Positions 1 to 9,092 are shown, numbered from the stretch's first letter. The stretch is DNA of 64,000 nt from an uncultured Erysipelotrichaceae bacterium (GCA_949744505.1 CATJXY010000034.1:62001-126000); one strand, 5' to 3'. A program made the numbers and translations. Notes: generated by a model from the letters alone, not told the origin.

Positions 1-1468
1 GTTGTGGATACATTGCATCAGTATAAACCCAATCTGTTTCTCCAAACTTTCCTTTCATTGCATCACCGATCATCTGACCGGTCAAATAACCTGTTACACC
101 ATTAAGATCTTTATGTAAAGTATTTCCTACTGCATATTCTCTCATTCCGGTTGTTTGCTTATCGTAATAACTATTATTGAAAGTTCCGACTGTAGCACCA
201 CCAACTCCAGCAATCGTAGAATTTTTTCCCGGTTTTGAAACAGTTTGCGTCGTACCTACTTCACCGGCTGCATAACAGTTGGTAATTGCCAAAGCAGCAG
301 CAGTTCCGGAATTACTTCCATAAAATCCACCCATGTTAGAAGCAGTGTTTTGCATACCAACCATAGAAGTACTGTAACAATTAATGAAAGAATCCAAATC
401 TGCCTCACTTCTTCCGAAGAATCCACCTACATTTGAAGTTCCTTCAACAACACCTGCAGAGAAACAATTCTTAAATGTATTTCCCAAATGGCAAATACCA
501 GCAAAAACTCCACCATCAGAGTTACAATATAATTTTACATTCGTAAAACAGTTTTCAACCCAGCACCATCCTGGACAAGAAACAAATCCTCCGGAGTGAG
601 TAGCTGTTGAAATATCATAACTGTCAATTGAATAACTGTTTGTTACTTTTGTACCAGAAAGCGGGCCGGCAAAGGATCCGACACAAGAAGTTCCGTAAAC
701 AGTGACATTTCGAACATGGCACTGATCAACTATTGTACGATATCTAGTTGCTTCTGTAGAACTTGCTTCGATTCCAGTTGTTGAACTCCATGCAGTAAAA
801 ATACCTCCCGTGTGAGCTCCTCCATGAACAACTGAGTCTTCAAGAGATACTTGGAACAATTTTCCTTGTCCCATAAATCCAACAACCGCACCGGTATATT
901 GTTGTCCACCGGAATAAACATAGGCATACCGAAAACGGATATTTTGCATCAAAAACTTAGAATCCGGATTACGTCCACCACTTGTATTTCCCGTTGCGGC
1001 AATTAAACCTGTATATGTACCATTTCTATTTATATACAAGTTATAAACTGTATACCCATTTCCTTCAATTGTAATACCTCCCGGATCTGCCACCGGAGAC
1101 CAATTTACTTTATTTCGACCACCTAAGTCAATATCATTCATTAATTCCATGGACTTTTTGTTTACTAATGCCCAACGAAATTGCGCTGCAGTATAAACAT
1201 CCAAAAGTCCATCACCGTCAGCATCTTCAGTAGGTTGAACAGCATTTCCTGTCCAAACCTCTTCAGCAGGGACATTGTTGTCCTTATTCACTTTTTGCAT
1301 TTCCAAGTATTCATTATATCGTTCTTGATAAACACGCGATAAATAAGTATTCCATGCCTCCCCAGGCTGAATGGTTACCTCTGCAAATATCTTGATAGAA
1401 TCAAGACTTACGGAAAAAACCATAAGAATACACAGAATCAATTGAAAAATTCGTTTTAGCCGTTTCAT
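1..1468 (-). CDS. Secreted GLUG-repeat surface protein (3' end off the left edge)
   Basis: The reading frame is open from an ATG at 1468 to the window edge (489 codons), so the C-terminus is missing. A well-placed GGGAGG precedes the ATG. Residues 1-29 form a signal peptide (MKRLKRIF, hydrophobic core, cleavage likely after IFA). An Asp-rich DADGDG stretch near residue 83 is followed by a 'NDIDLGG' segment. After that come repeated Gly/Asn/Ser-rich units of the GLUG or beta-helix type (such as YTGAVVGFMG, HTGGIF, NVGGFFGRS, NMGGFYGSN), each followed by a 'NCYS/NCFS' turn. Such repeats occur in secreted or wall-bound adhesin-like proteins of gut Firmicutes. An anchor, if present, would be on the missing C-terminal part. 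Ligand and function are unknown. Confidence 0.8.
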   Translation of the reverse strand, partial: MKRLKRIFQLILCILMVFSVSLDSIKIFAEVTIQPGEAWNTYLSRVYQERYNEYLEMQKVNKDNNVPAEEVWTGNAVQPTEDADGDGLLDVYTAAQFRWALVNKKSMELMNDIDLGGRNKVNWSPVADPGGITIEGNGYTVYNLYINRNGTYTGLIAATGNTSGGRNPDSKFLMQNIRFRYAYVYSGGQQYTGAVVGFMGQGKLFQVSLEDSVVHGGAHTGGIFTAWSSTTGIEASSTEATRYRTIVDQCHVRNVTVYGTSCVGSFAGPLSGTKVTNSYSIDSYDISTATHSGGFVSCPGWCWVENCFTNVKLYCNSDGGVFAGICHLGNTFKNCFSAGVVEGTSNVGGFFGRSEADLDSFINCYSTSMVGMQNTASNMGGFYGSNSGTAAALAITNCYAAGEVGTTQTVSKPGKNSTIAGVGGATVGTFNNSYYDKQTTGMREYAVGNTLHKDLNGVTGYLTGQMIGDAMKGKFGETDWVYTDAMYPQ

Positions 1469-1525
1469 AAGCTTCCTCCCTTTTCCTTTTTATAATCAGT
1501 GACTATATAAATATAAAATTCACAT

Positions 1526-1587
1526 GGTTACATTCAGTAATATTTAAACACCAAATTTTTCATTAGTCAAGGAAAAGCGGTTACATT
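1526..1587. repeat. Direct repeat GGTTACATT upstream of the surface-protein gene
   Basis: Two identical 9-base copies of GGTTACATT lie at 1526-1534 and 1579-1587, 53 bp apart in the same orientation. That is about five helical turns, upstream of the surface-protein start. They could be regulator half-sites, but no regulator is evident nearby. The rest of 1469-1622 is AT-rich with no gene. Confidence 0.3.
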
Positions 1588-1622
1588 TATTTCTTAATCA
1601 TAGTTTTAACTAAATTAAAAAT

Positions 1623-1644
1623 AAAAAGCGTTTTCACGCTTTTT
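1623..1644 (-). terminator. Terminator of greA
   Basis: A perfect 9-bp stem (AAAAAGCGT/ACGCTTTTT) with a 4-base loop lies just after the greA stop. It is U-rich on the minus-strand transcript side. It closes the alaS-to-greA block. Confidence 0.8.
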
Positions 1645-1647
1645 CGA

Positions 1648-2121
1648 TTATTTAATAGAAATAATTTGAACATCATAAGGTTCTTCAACATGAACCGTTA
1701 CAACAGAATTTACTTTTTTGTCCAAGATTGCCATAGCTAATGGTGTGACATTAGATAACTTTCCGTTTAAAGGATCAGCTTCAACTGAACCAACGATAGT
1801 GAAGGTTTCTTCCTCATTAAGTTCTAAATCTTTCACTGTTACTGTACTTCCCAACTTAACTACACGAGTTCCACCTTTTTTATCATCAATTAACTCAATA
1901 TTCTTCAGCATTACTTCCAAATCACGGATTCTTGCTTCAACACGAGCCTGCTTATCTCTTGCTGCATCATAGTCAGCATTTTCGGATAAATCTCCTTGAG
2001 CACGAGCTGCTTTTAATTCTTCAATCACTTCTTGTCTGACTACATGAATCAGATTTTCATATTCTCGATTTAATTCATCTAAACCTTCTTGGGTTACTAA
2101 AACTTTCTCTGAAGATGCCAT
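1648..2121 (-). CDS. greA: Transcription elongation factor GreA
   Basis: GreA enters the RNA polymerase secondary channel and stimulates cleavage of backtracked transcripts. The 157-aa length is exactly usual. The N-terminal coiled coil (about 1-75) carries the conserved tip motif GDLSENADYDAA at about 43-54. The acidic residues there position the catalytic metal. The C-terminal FKBP-like domain follows, including the 'VGSVEADP' and 'SNVTPLAMAILDK' segments. The start has AGGAG about 9 nt upstream. It is the last gene of a run that follows Bacillus order (mltG-udk-greA) and is followed directly by a terminator. Confidence 0.97.
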   Translation of the reverse strand: MASSEKVLVTQEGLDELNREYENLIHVVRQEVIEELKAARAQGDLSENADYDAARDKQARVEARIRDLEVMLKNIELIDDKKGGTRVVKLGSTVTVKDLELNEEETFTIVGSVEADPLNGKLSNVTPLAMAILDKKVNSVVTVHVEEPYDVQIISIK

Positions 2122-2146
2122 AAATTTCTCACTCCTAACTGCGATA

Positions 2147-2788
2147 TTATATCATATGATCCTGAATTATGCTACTGATTTTTGTTGTAAGTAAATCAAT
2201 TGCCACTTCATTTTTTCCACCCTCGGGAACTATCACATCGGCATATCTTTTAGATGGTTCAATAAACAAATCATGCATGATACGTACTGTTGTTGTGTAT
2301 TGATCTACCACAGATTCTAAACTTCTACCACGGTCTTTGACATCACGTGTCATTCTTCTAATGAAACGTATATCCGCATCTGTATCCACAAATATTTTTA
2401 TATCCAAATGATCTCGTAACTGCTCATTTTCCAATATGAACAATCCTTCAAGAACAATTACATCACACGGTTCTATATTTTCAATCACTTCTGAACGAGT
2501 ATGATTAACAAAATCGTATGTTGGTTTTTCAATCCTTTTTCCTTTTATCAAATTATCTAAATGTTGAATCAAAAGCTCTGTATCAAAAGCAAAAGGATGA
2601 TCATAATTTGTTTTTACTCTTTCCTCATAGCTCATATGAGATTGATCCTTATAGTAATCATCCTGCCGGATAATAACAACCGAGTTGCTATTTTCAAATT
2701 CTCTTTTTAAACGCTGAGCAATAGAACTTTTACCGGAAGCACTTCCCCCTGCGATTCCGATAATAACAGGCTTTTTCATTGCTATCAT
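2147..2788 (-). CDS. udk: Uridine kinase
   Basis: Phosphorylates uridine and cytidine to UMP/CMP in the cytoplasmic pyrimidine salvage pathway. The P-loop GGSASGKS is at residues 14-21. The 'RQDDYYKD' substrate segment and 'DVIVLEGLFIL' Walker B-like strand follow, then 'RRMTRDVKDRGRS', typical of uridine kinases. Length (213 aa) is normal. It lies 13 bp after mltG and 25 bp before greA in the same direction. The Bacillus yrrM-yrrN-yrrO genes usually present between the mltG homologue and udk are absent here. Confidence 0.95.
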   Translation of the reverse strand: MIAMKKPVIIGIAGGSASGKSSIAQRLKREFENSNSVVIIRQDDYYKDQSHMSYEERVKTNYDHPFAFDTELLIQHLDNLIKGKRIEKPTYDFVNHTRSEVIENIEPCDVIVLEGLFILENEQLRDHLDIKIFVDTDADIRFIRRMTRDVKDRGRSLESVVDQYTTTVRIMHDLFIEPSKRYADVIVPEGGKNEVAIDLLTTKISSIIQDHMI

Positions 2789-2801
2789 ACTTTAAATCTC
2801 C

Positions 2802-3857
2802 CTATTTTAAATATTTATTTACATTTTGATTATGTTCTTCCAATGTTTTAGCAAATATTGTAGAACCCTCTCCATAGACATCCCCAATAAAATAATAATA
2901 ATCACTTTCTGCCGGATCCAGCACTGCTTTGATTGCCTCTTCCCCCATAGATAAAATAGGTCCCGGTGGAAGTCCTGGATTCATATAGGTATTATATGGA
3001 CTGTCAATATTTGAATTCAACTCACAGCTCATCCAATCATCATATTCATAAAGTGAGTAACAAACCGTAACACTACTTTGCAAATACATTCCAATATTTA
3101 ATCGGTTATAAAACACACTTGCAATAAGTGGCATTTCATCTGTTTTTCCGGATTCAAACTGGACGATTGAAGCTAGTGTTAAAAGTTCATGTACCGAATA
3201 ATCAGATGCATTGAATTCAGATTCATATAGATGGTAAACTCGCTCTGTTTCATCCAACAAAATTCTCGTAACTTCTTCACAAGTTGTTTCCCTTAAAAAA
3301 TCATATGTATTCGGAAATAAATACCCTTCCAATTTCACTTTTGCATCATCATAAAGTATATCTTCAGTTAAAACATCATATCGATTAATTAACTCTTTCA
3401 AAACTTCATCATCATTCCAGTATTCAAGTAATCCTTCTTTACTCAAATTTGTTGAAGAGGCAATTTTTTCTGCTATTTCTTTTGCCCATATTCCTTCTTG
3501 CAATGTAATTTTTACTGAATCCATCACAGCATTGGAACCATCGCTCATATAATTTAAAATTGTTTCAATTTCCCAACTTTTGTCAATCATATAATTTCCG
3601 ACTTTCAAGTTGGCATCAACACCTTTCAATTTTACTGCTATTTTATCTATACGAGCTGATGAAATGATCTTTTCTTTTTCTAATCTTTCTAGCACACTAT
3701 TGACAGTATCGCCTGAAACAATCTCAAATTCTACAATTTCACTTTCTTTGCTTATCGGAGCACTCAAAGTAAAGTAAGATACTGTTCCTCCTATAATACA
3801 AAGAATCAAAACCAAAAAAATCAATTTAATAAAAATACTAGTTCTTTTCTTCTTCAT
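2802..3857 (-). CDS. mltG: Endolytic murein transglycosylase MltG (YceG family)
   Basis: Membrane-anchored lytic transglycosylase that cuts nascent glycan strands at the outer face of the membrane. One N-terminal transmembrane helix (about 9-30) is followed by a LysM-like region and the YceG catalytic domain. The family motif LASIVQFESG carries the likely catalytic Glu at 235. The second signature 'YNTYMNPGLPPGPI' lies at about 288-301. Length (351 aa) is usual. Its ATG lies 20 bp inside the end of the DUF1292 gene, so translation is probably coupled. Confidence 0.95.
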   Translation of the reverse strand: MKKKRTSIFIKLIFLVLILCIIGGTVSYFTLSAPISKESEIVEFEIVSGDTVNSVLERLEKEKIISSARIDKIAVKLKGVDANLKVGNYMIDKSWEIETILNYMSDGSNAVMDSVKITLQEGIWAKEIAEKIASSTNLSKEGLLEYWNDDEVLKELINRYDVLTEDILYDDAKVKLEGYLFPNTYDFLRETTCEEVTRILLDETERVYHLYESEFNASDYSVHELLTLASIVQFESGKTDEMPLIASVFYNRLNIGMYLQSSVTVCYSLYEYDDWMSCELNSNIDSPYNTYMNPGLPPGPILSMGEEAIKAVLDPAESDYYYFIGDVYGEGSTIFAKTLEEHNQNVNKYLK

Positions 3858-4107
3858 TTATAAAATCCTCATCTTCGATGAAAGTGTTGAAGACTTCTTC
3901 TACCATTGCCCATTCATCTTCATCTTCTACCGGAATTAGATTTCCATCCTCATCATATCGACAAGCATAGACTTCCCCCTCTTCAATTTTCGGATCTGTG
4001 AACAAAACATAGCTTACTCCTTCATCGGATTCGAAAGTAAACAAAATTTCCATTTCAACTTCTGTTCCATCATCTTCCTGAATTAAAATTTTATTTGAAT
4101 CTATCAT
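3838..4107 (-). CDS. DUF1292 family protein (YrzB-like)
   Basis: Small acidic protein of 89 aa, in the position of Bacillus yrzB between ruvX and the mltG homologue. The sequence 'ILIQEDDGTEVEMEILFTFESDEGVSYVLFTD' followed by a 'YACRYDEDGNLIPVEDEDEW' segment is the typical DUF1292 pattern. Family function is not established. The start has AGGAGG upstream. The 3' end overlaps mltG by 20 bp. Confidence 0.88.
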   Translation of the reverse strand: MIDSNKILIQEDDGTEVEMEILFTFESDEGVSYVLFTDPKIEEGEVYACRYDEDGNLIPVEDEDEWAMVEEVFNTFIEDEDFINEEEKN

Positions 4108-4133
4108 ACTATTTTCCTCCTAGTTTCTTTAAA

Positions 4134-4158
4134 AAAGGGCATATTAAAAACGCCCTTT
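4134..4158 (-). terminator. Terminator after ruvX
   Basis: AAAGGGC and GCCCTTT form a 7-bp stem around an 11-base loop. A run of U follows on the minus-strand transcript. The hairpin overlaps the ruvX stop codon, so the operon may be partly attenuated before DUF1292-mltG. Confidence 0.7.
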
Positions 4159-4573
4159 AATTTCTATCCAAATAGCTTTGCAATATGGTTACCGCAGCAA
4201 TTTGGTCAACAACCTTTTTTCTTTTTTTTCTGGATACATCTGCAGAAATAAGTGTTTTTTGTGCAATAACAGTTGTTAGACGCTCATCCCAAAGGATAAT
4301 TGGAATATCGGTTTTTTCTTCCAACATTTCCTTAAATTTGATGCATATTTCACCACGAATACCAACATCACCATTCATATGTTTAGGAAGACCTAATACA
4401 ATCTGTTGAATCGGTTCAAATTCATTGATAACCAAAAGAACTTGCTTTAAACAAGATTCATAATCATCTTTATTGAACCGAATTGTTTTTACTGTTCTCG
4501 CAACAATTCCAAGAGCATCACTTACGGCAACACCACAAGTAACACTTCCTAAATCCAAGCCTAAGCTTCTCAT
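4157..4573 (-). CDS. ruvX: Holliday junction resolvase RuvX / YqgF nuclease
   Basis: RNase H-fold nuclease of the YqgF family, linked to Holliday junction resolution and, in some bacteria, pre-16S rRNA end processing. The first catalytic Asp is in 'LGLDLGSVTCGVAVSD' (about residues 4-19). The 'VLGLPKHMNG' strand follows, then 'LWDERLTT', and the last acidic residue is near 'DQIAAVTIL'. At 138 aa it is standard length. It starts 2 bp after ireB, as in Bacillus (yrzL-yrrK). Confidence 0.94.
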   Translation of the reverse strand: MRSLGLDLGSVTCGVAVSDALGIVARTVKTIRFNKDDYESCLKQVLLVINEFEPIQQIVLGLPKHMNGDVGIRGEICIKFKEMLEEKTDIPIILWDERLTTVIAQKTLISADVSRKKRKKVVDQIAAVTILQSYLDRN

Positions 4574-4575
4574 AT

Positions 4576-4833
4576 CTACTTCTCTTCCAAATAATATCGA
4601 ACCAACTCTTCAATTATTTCATATCTTTCGACAGACTGAATAATGCTTCGAGCGTTTTTGTGACTGGAAATGTAAGCTGGATCATTGGATATCAGATAGC
4701 CGGCCATTTGATTAACGGCATTATACCCTCTCTCTTCCAAAGCTTCTTTCGTCAAACGGAGAACTTGTTTAATGTTATCCCTTCTGATTTCATCATTTTT
4801 AAAAGATAAGGTTTCGGTAGTTCTATTTGTCAT
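4576..4833 (-). CDS. IreB family regulatory phosphoprotein (YrzL)
   Basis: Small helical protein (85 aa) of the DUF965/IreB family. In Enterococcus the homologue is a substrate of the IreK Ser/Thr kinase and modulates cephalosporin resistance. The N-terminal region contains a Thr cluster (TNRTTETLSF) corresponding to the phosphorylated segment. The body 'EERGYNAVNQMAGYLISNDPAYI' is the family signature. It lies between alaS and ruvX, as in most Firmicutes. An AAGGAGG site precedes the ATG. The Enterococcal role is known; conservation of it here is inferred. Confidence 0.92.
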   Translation of the reverse strand: MTNRTTETLSFKNDEIRRDNIKQVLRLTKEALEERGYNAVNQMAGYLISNDPAYISSHKNARSIIQSVERYEIIEELVRYYLEEK

Positions 4834-4878
4834 ATTGATATCCTCCTTTGTTTTATTTTACCCTAATTACATTAAAAT

Positions 4879-7509
4879 TTAAAGAGGTAATCCGAGTTTT
4901 AATTGAATTGTTTTAACTGCTTCTTCTATTTTTGTCACATCTTTACCACCGGCTTGAGCAAGATCCGGTCTTCCACCACCGTTTCCGCCGGTAATCATTG
5001 CAGCTTCTTTTACTAAATTTCCTGCTTTCAATCCACTTGCAACAGCACTCTTACTACATGAAACAGCAAAGCTTACACGCTCTTCAACAACACTGTATAA
5101 GAATGCAACATCACAATTAGCTTTTTCAGTTAAGTTCTGTGCCAAATTTTTCAAATCAGAAGTTTCATTCGGATTAATCTTTGTAATAAGAATATTCAAT
5201 TCATTTACAAGAACAGCTTTATTGGCCATTTCTTTCGCTTTCAAAAGATTTAATCTTTCATTTAATACTTCCTTTTCCTTTTTCAATTGAGAAAGTTCAT
5301 CCAATACTTGATCTACTTTTCCATCAACATTGTTCAAACTATTCATCTTTAAACTCTTAGAAATTTTCTTCAAAGTTTTTTCTTTTTCAATCATTTCAAG
5401 ATATGCGGCTAATCCGCTCTTTACAGTAATTCTTCTGATTCCGGAACCAATACTTTCCTCAGACACAATTTTAAACATTCCGACTTCCTGTGTATTGTTT
5501 ACATGTGTCCCTCCGCAGAATTCTTTTGATACTTCTCCCATGCTGACAACACGAACCGTATCTCCATACTTTTCATCAAATAAAGCAATCGCACCTGTTC
5601 TCTTAGCTTCTTCGATATTTAAAATTTCTGTTTTAACAGGATATTTAGCACCAATCCATTCATTGATCATCAATTCAATTTGTTCTAATTGATCCATTGT
5701 AACTTTTTCAAAATGGGTAAAGTCAAAACGGCCATACTCATCACAAACATAAGAACCTGCCTGTGCAACATGACTTCCGAGCACAATACGCAAAGCACTG
5801 TCCAAAAGATGCAATGCAGAGTGATTTGCCATAATTTTATTACGACGAGCCTCATCGATTTTTAGTTGACAAGCCATGCCTTCTTTAAGTGATCCCTCGA
5901 TTACTTCAATATGATGCAAATGTTGTTTATGAGGAGCTTTCTTACAATCCAAAACTTTTGCTTTAAATCCATCTGCGATGATCATTCCACTATCAGCAAT
6001 TTGTCCTCCACTCTCTGCATAGAAACAGCTTTGATCGAAAATGACATCTCCTTCATCACTAATCTCATCTACACGAACTCCGCTTATAAAAAGGCCTGTC
6101 ACTTTTCCACTTGTTATTGTTTCCTTATAACCAGTAAAGTCAAATTCATTCTCGAATTCCATTAAATCTTTTGATTGGGAAGCCATGGACTGTTCATCAC
6201 CTCGTGCATTTCTTGCACGTTCGCGTTGTTTTTCCATTTCACGATTAAAACCATCTATATCAATTGTAAATCCTTTTTCTTCAGCTATCTCGGCAGTCAA
6301 CTCTTTCGGATAACCGTATGTATCATAAAGCTTGAACATGACTTCTCCGCTTAATACCTTTGATTCATTATTTTCAAGCACTTCATTTAACAACTTTTCT
6401 CCATTGGATAGTGTTGCATGGAAAGCCTCTTCTTCGTTTTTAACAAGCTTACTGATGAATGCGACTTTTTCTGATAGATAAGGATAGAAATCATTCATGT
6501 TCTCAGCGACCACACTTACCAATTGATACATAAATGCTCCGGATATACCGATTTTGATACCATAACGCACAGCACGACGTAATACTCTTCTCAATACATA
6601 TCCTCTTCCCTCATTTGAGAACATAGCACCATCTGCCAAAGCAAATGTTACAGTTCGAATATGATCCGCGATAACACGATAAGCCATTTTATATTCACCC
6701 TCATATGGATGCTTAGCAAGCTTTTCGGCCTCATGAATGATAGGCAAGAAAAGATCCGTATCAAAGTTTGTTTCCCCATCTTGGATTACGGCAACTAATC
6801 TTTCCAACCCCATTCCGGTATCAATGTTTTTATGCGGAAGTTCTTTATAATCCTTCCTATCAATTTCCGGATCACAATCAAATTGAGAGAAAACTACATT
6901 CCATATTTCTACATAACGATCATTTTCCATTTCTTCGAAGAAAAGCTTTTCTCCTAATCCCAACGGATCATACTTAGGTCCTCGATCATAGAAAATCTCA
7001 CTATCCGGTCCTCCCGGTCCTTTTCCAATCTCCCAGAAATTATCCATTGTCTTTAGAATATGAGATGGATTCATTCCACATTTCTCTGTCCAAATGCGAT
7101 ATGCATCATGATCATCCGGATACACTGTTACATAAAGACGTTCTTTATCAAATCCGATCCATTTTGGACTGGTTAAAAATTCCCAAGCAAAAGGAATTGC
7201 CTCTTCTTTAAAATAATCCCCAATCGAAAAGTTTCCCAGCATTTCAAAGAATGTATGATGCCTTGCCGTTCTTCCGACATTCTCAATATCGTTGGTACGA
7301 ATACACTTTTGAGCATTTGTAATGCGATCGCATTTCGGTTTTTCGCTACCATCAAAATATTTCTTCAATGCTGCAACACCGGCATTGATCCAAAGAAGAG
7401 TCGGATCATTGTGCGGAACTAAACTTGCTCCGGGTTCGACCATATGACCATTTTCTTTGAAGTATTCAAGAAACATACTTCTTACTTGGCTTGATGTTAA
7501 TTGTTTCAT
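4879..7509 (-). CDS. alaS: Alanyl-tRNA synthetase
   Basis: Class II synthetase that charges tRNA-Ala, 876 aa, full length. It opens with the motif 1 region (MVEPGASLVPHNDPTLLWINAGV) and the 'RHHTFFEMLGNFSIGDYFK' segment of the active site. The editing domain has the zinc-binding 'NHSALHLLDSAL' and 'CGGTHVNNT' motifs. The C-terminal DHHA1-type domain ends with 'GGNGGGRPDLAQAGGKD'. It is expressed from its own promoter under an alanine T-box (see 7531-7746) and leads into ireB-ruvX. Confidence 0.98.
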   Translation of the reverse strand: MKQLTSSQVRSMFLEYFKENGHMVEPGASLVPHNDPTLLWINAGVAALKKYFDGSEKPKCDRITNAQKCIRTNDIENVGRTARHHTFFEMLGNFSIGDYFKEEAIPFAWEFLTSPKWIGFDKERLYVTVYPDDHDAYRIWTEKCGMNPSHILKTMDNFWEIGKGPGGPDSEIFYDRGPKYDPLGLGEKLFFEEMENDRYVEIWNVVFSQFDCDPEIDRKDYKELPHKNIDTGMGLERLVAVIQDGETNFDTDLFLPIIHEAEKLAKHPYEGEYKMAYRVIADHIRTVTFALADGAMFSNEGRGYVLRRVLRRAVRYGIKIGISGAFMYQLVSVVAENMNDFYPYLSEKVAFISKLVKNEEEAFHATLSNGEKLLNEVLENNESKVLSGEVMFKLYDTYGYPKELTAEIAEEKGFTIDIDGFNREMEKQRERARNARGDEQSMASQSKDLMEFENEFDFTGYKETITSGKVTGLFISGVRVDEISDEGDVIFDQSCFYAESGGQIADSGMIIADGFKAKVLDCKKAPHKQHLHHIEVIEGSLKEGMACQLKIDEARRNKIMANHSALHLLDSALRIVLGSHVAQAGSYVCDEYGRFDFTHFEKVTMDQLEQIELMINEWIGAKYPVKTEILNIEEAKRTGAIALFDEKYGDTVRVVSMGEVSKEFCGGTHVNNTQEVGMFKIVSEESIGSGIRRITVKSGLAAYLEMIEKEKTLKKISKSLKMNSLNNVDGKVDQVLDELSQLKKEKEVLNERLNLLKAKEMANKAVLVNELNILITKINPNETSDLKNLAQNLTEKANCDVAFLYSVVEERVSFAVSCSKSAVASGLKAGNLVKEAAMITGGNGGGRPDLAQAGGKDVTKIEEAVKTIQLKLGLPL

Positions 7510-7530
7510 ATTTATCCTCCTACATTTAAT

Positions 7531-7746
7531 AAAAAAACGTTCCTGAAATTCAGGAACGAATTAACTCCGCGGTACCATCCTAATTCATATTTTACAATAT
7601 GCACTCTACTCTTTAACGCAGAGATACGGAAGTTTTTTCCTTCACTTAATAAAGTAGCTTCAGTAGATTTTCCTGAAAATTTTCACCGACCATTTTCTCT
7701 CTGAAAAGAAATTTTCTAACTTACTCATCTTTATTCTCGTTTTCGA
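7531..7746 (-). promoter_or_regulatory. Alanine-specific T-box leader of alaS
   Basis: The minus strand carries the T-box consensus AGGATGGTACCGCG (7581-7568), followed by a terminator hairpin (7538-7558, CGTTCCTG/CAGGAACG) and a U-run (7537-7531). Stem I closes with AATAAAG (7735-7729) pairing with CTTTATT (7654-7648). A GCU triplet (7658-7656) sits in the specifier position, reading Ala, as expected for alaS. Uncharged tRNA-Ala should stabilise the antiterminator and permit alaS transcription. Confidence 0.93.
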
Positions 7747-7751
7747 AACGA

Positions 7752-7780
7752 ATTATAACATAACCATTTTTTTAATTCAA
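7752..7780 (-). promoter_or_regulatory. Vegetative promoter of alaS leader
   Basis: TTGAAT (7780-7775) and TATAAT (7757-7752) are separated by 17 bp, a near-consensus sigma-A promoter. Transcription would begin about 7745, just before stem I of the T-box. Confidence 0.8.
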
Positions 7781-7793
7781 TCATTTTCCTAAT

Positions 7794-8864
7794 TTATTGT
7801 TCATCAAATACCTTTTTATTATCTTCAAAACAATACCATACACTTTCCCATGTTCCAACTTCCTCATTTTTTGAAATATAACGATAGCTGACAATGAATA
7901 ACTGAATGATAGAAGCAATCAAAGGTGATAAAAGAACACCGAAGAAACCAAAAATATATCCACAGAATAAAGCAGTAAATAAAGTAAATACCGGCCGAAG
8001 ATTCATCACTTTCTTAAAGATCATCGGTTGAACAATATTCGCTTCAATTTGTTGAATAACAAAAATCGAAAAAATAATCATCCATGGGAATTCTTTCATT
8101 GTTGCCCATGCAGCAATCCAGATCAAAATCTGCCCAATAATTGCCCCAATATAAGGAATAATGTTAAGTAATGCTAAAAGCAGAGCGTAAATAAAAGCAT
8201 TCGGAAGATTAAATAAAAATAAAGTTATTCCTACAGAAAAAGTTATAAACAGGACATCGTATAAAACACCTATCAAATATGTTGGAATAACATGACTGCA
8301 CGTCTTATAAAATCTTGCCAGTACATCTACATTTCTCATATATTTTTTAAGCAAATCTTTAAAAAAATCTAAGTCTAAAGAAATGAAAAATGCGGCTATA
8401 TAACCCAATGAAATTTTAGATATTCCTGATACCATTCCCATTGTTGAGTTAATTGTTGTATCCATGATCATTTTCAATGTTGTATCAATTTTATCTGTGC
8501 TGAACCAGCCTTCGGAAGCCTTTACTACAAGTTCTTTTATAGAATTCGGCATTAAATTCCAAAGTTTATTCATTTCACTTATTAACATTGGTGCAATCAA
8601 AACAAGAATTCCCAAGCACAAAATAAGAAATCCACCATAAACAAGTAAACATCCAAATATTCTTTTTCCAGGTATCTTTTCAATACAAGGTTCAATTATA
8701 AAAACAATAAAAATCGAAAAGACAAGAGGAAAAAATAGCTGAATGCAGTTTAAAAAGAAATCAAGGCAATGAATCAAATCTAAGCAAACCAAAATCAAAT
8801 AAACAATGAGGATACCTAATAGTATTTCCTCAGTGTGTTCAAAAAAATCATTAAATTTTTTCAT
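7794..8864 (-). CDS. AI-2E family transporter / permease
   Basis: Polytopic membrane protein of 356 aa with about eight hydrophobic segments. The family signature is in the second half: 'NIIPYIGAIIGQI' followed by 'IQQIEANIVQPMIFKKVMNLRPVFTLF'. Members export small molecules or act as Na+/H+ antiporters; the AI-2 assignment applies to few. No substrate can be deduced here. It starts at ATG 8864, downstream of the small gene at 8893-9048. Confidence 0.88.
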   Translation of the reverse strand: MKKFNDFFEHTEEILLGILIVYLILVCLDLIHCLDFFLNCIQLFFPLVFSIFIVFIIEPCIEKIPGKRIFGCLLVYGGFLILCLGILVLIAPMLISEMNKLWNLMPNSIKELVVKASEGWFSTDKIDTTLKMIMDTTINSTMGMVSGISKISLGYIAAFFISLDLDFFKDLLKKYMRNVDVLARFYKTCSHVIPTYLIGVLYDVLFITFSVGITLFLFNLPNAFIYALLLALLNIIPYIGAIIGQILIWIAAWATMKEFPWMIIFSIFVIQQIEANIVQPMIFKKVMNLRPVFTLFTALFCGYIFGFFGVLLSPLIASIIQLFIVSYRYISKNEEVGTWESVWYCFEDNKKVFDEQ

Positions 8865-8870
8865 AAAATA

Positions 8871-8894
8871 AATACCCTTCTTTTAAAGGGTATT
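8871..8894 (-). terminator. Hairpin between small gene and AI-2E permease
   Basis: A 9-bp inverted repeat (AATACCCTT/AAGGGTATT) with a 6-base loop overlaps the stop of the 8893-9048 gene. The following minus-strand sequence is T-rich but interrupted, so it may be a weak terminator or an attenuator in front of the permease. Confidence 0.45.
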
Positions 8895-9048
8895 ATTCAT
8901 TGTTCTGCATGTGATGTATTTGACGCATCACTTTTTTCTTGCAGCGATTTGCTTTATACATTGCCATATCAAGTTCATCTTCTTTTTCAACTGCAAGAAA
9001 CGCTCCGGCCATAAGCCCTGTTGCAAAACCCAATAGTATTCTTTTCAT
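8893..9048 (-). CDS. Small membrane-associated protein, 51 aa
   Basis: A short frame starts at ATG 9048 with GGAGCGAG upstream at good spacing. The protein begins MKRILLGFATGLMAGAFLA, a single membrane-spanning or signal-like helix. It continues with a charged, Lys/His-rich tail ('KANRCKKKVMRQIHH'). The pattern resembles short YtxH-like proteins, but the family cannot be assigned. It sits 44 bp after recD2 in the same direction. Confidence 0.6.
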   Translation of the reverse strand: MKRILLGFATGLMAGAFLAVEKEDELDMAMYKANRCKKKVMRQIHHMQNNE

Positions 9049-9092
9049 ATTACTCGCTCCTTACAATTGTATTATTTGCAAAAAGCGATAGT

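Noticed and set aside
245-927. Plus-strand and short antisense genes within the surface protein
   Set aside because: They are shadows of the long minus-strand reading frame, with no SD and poor composition.
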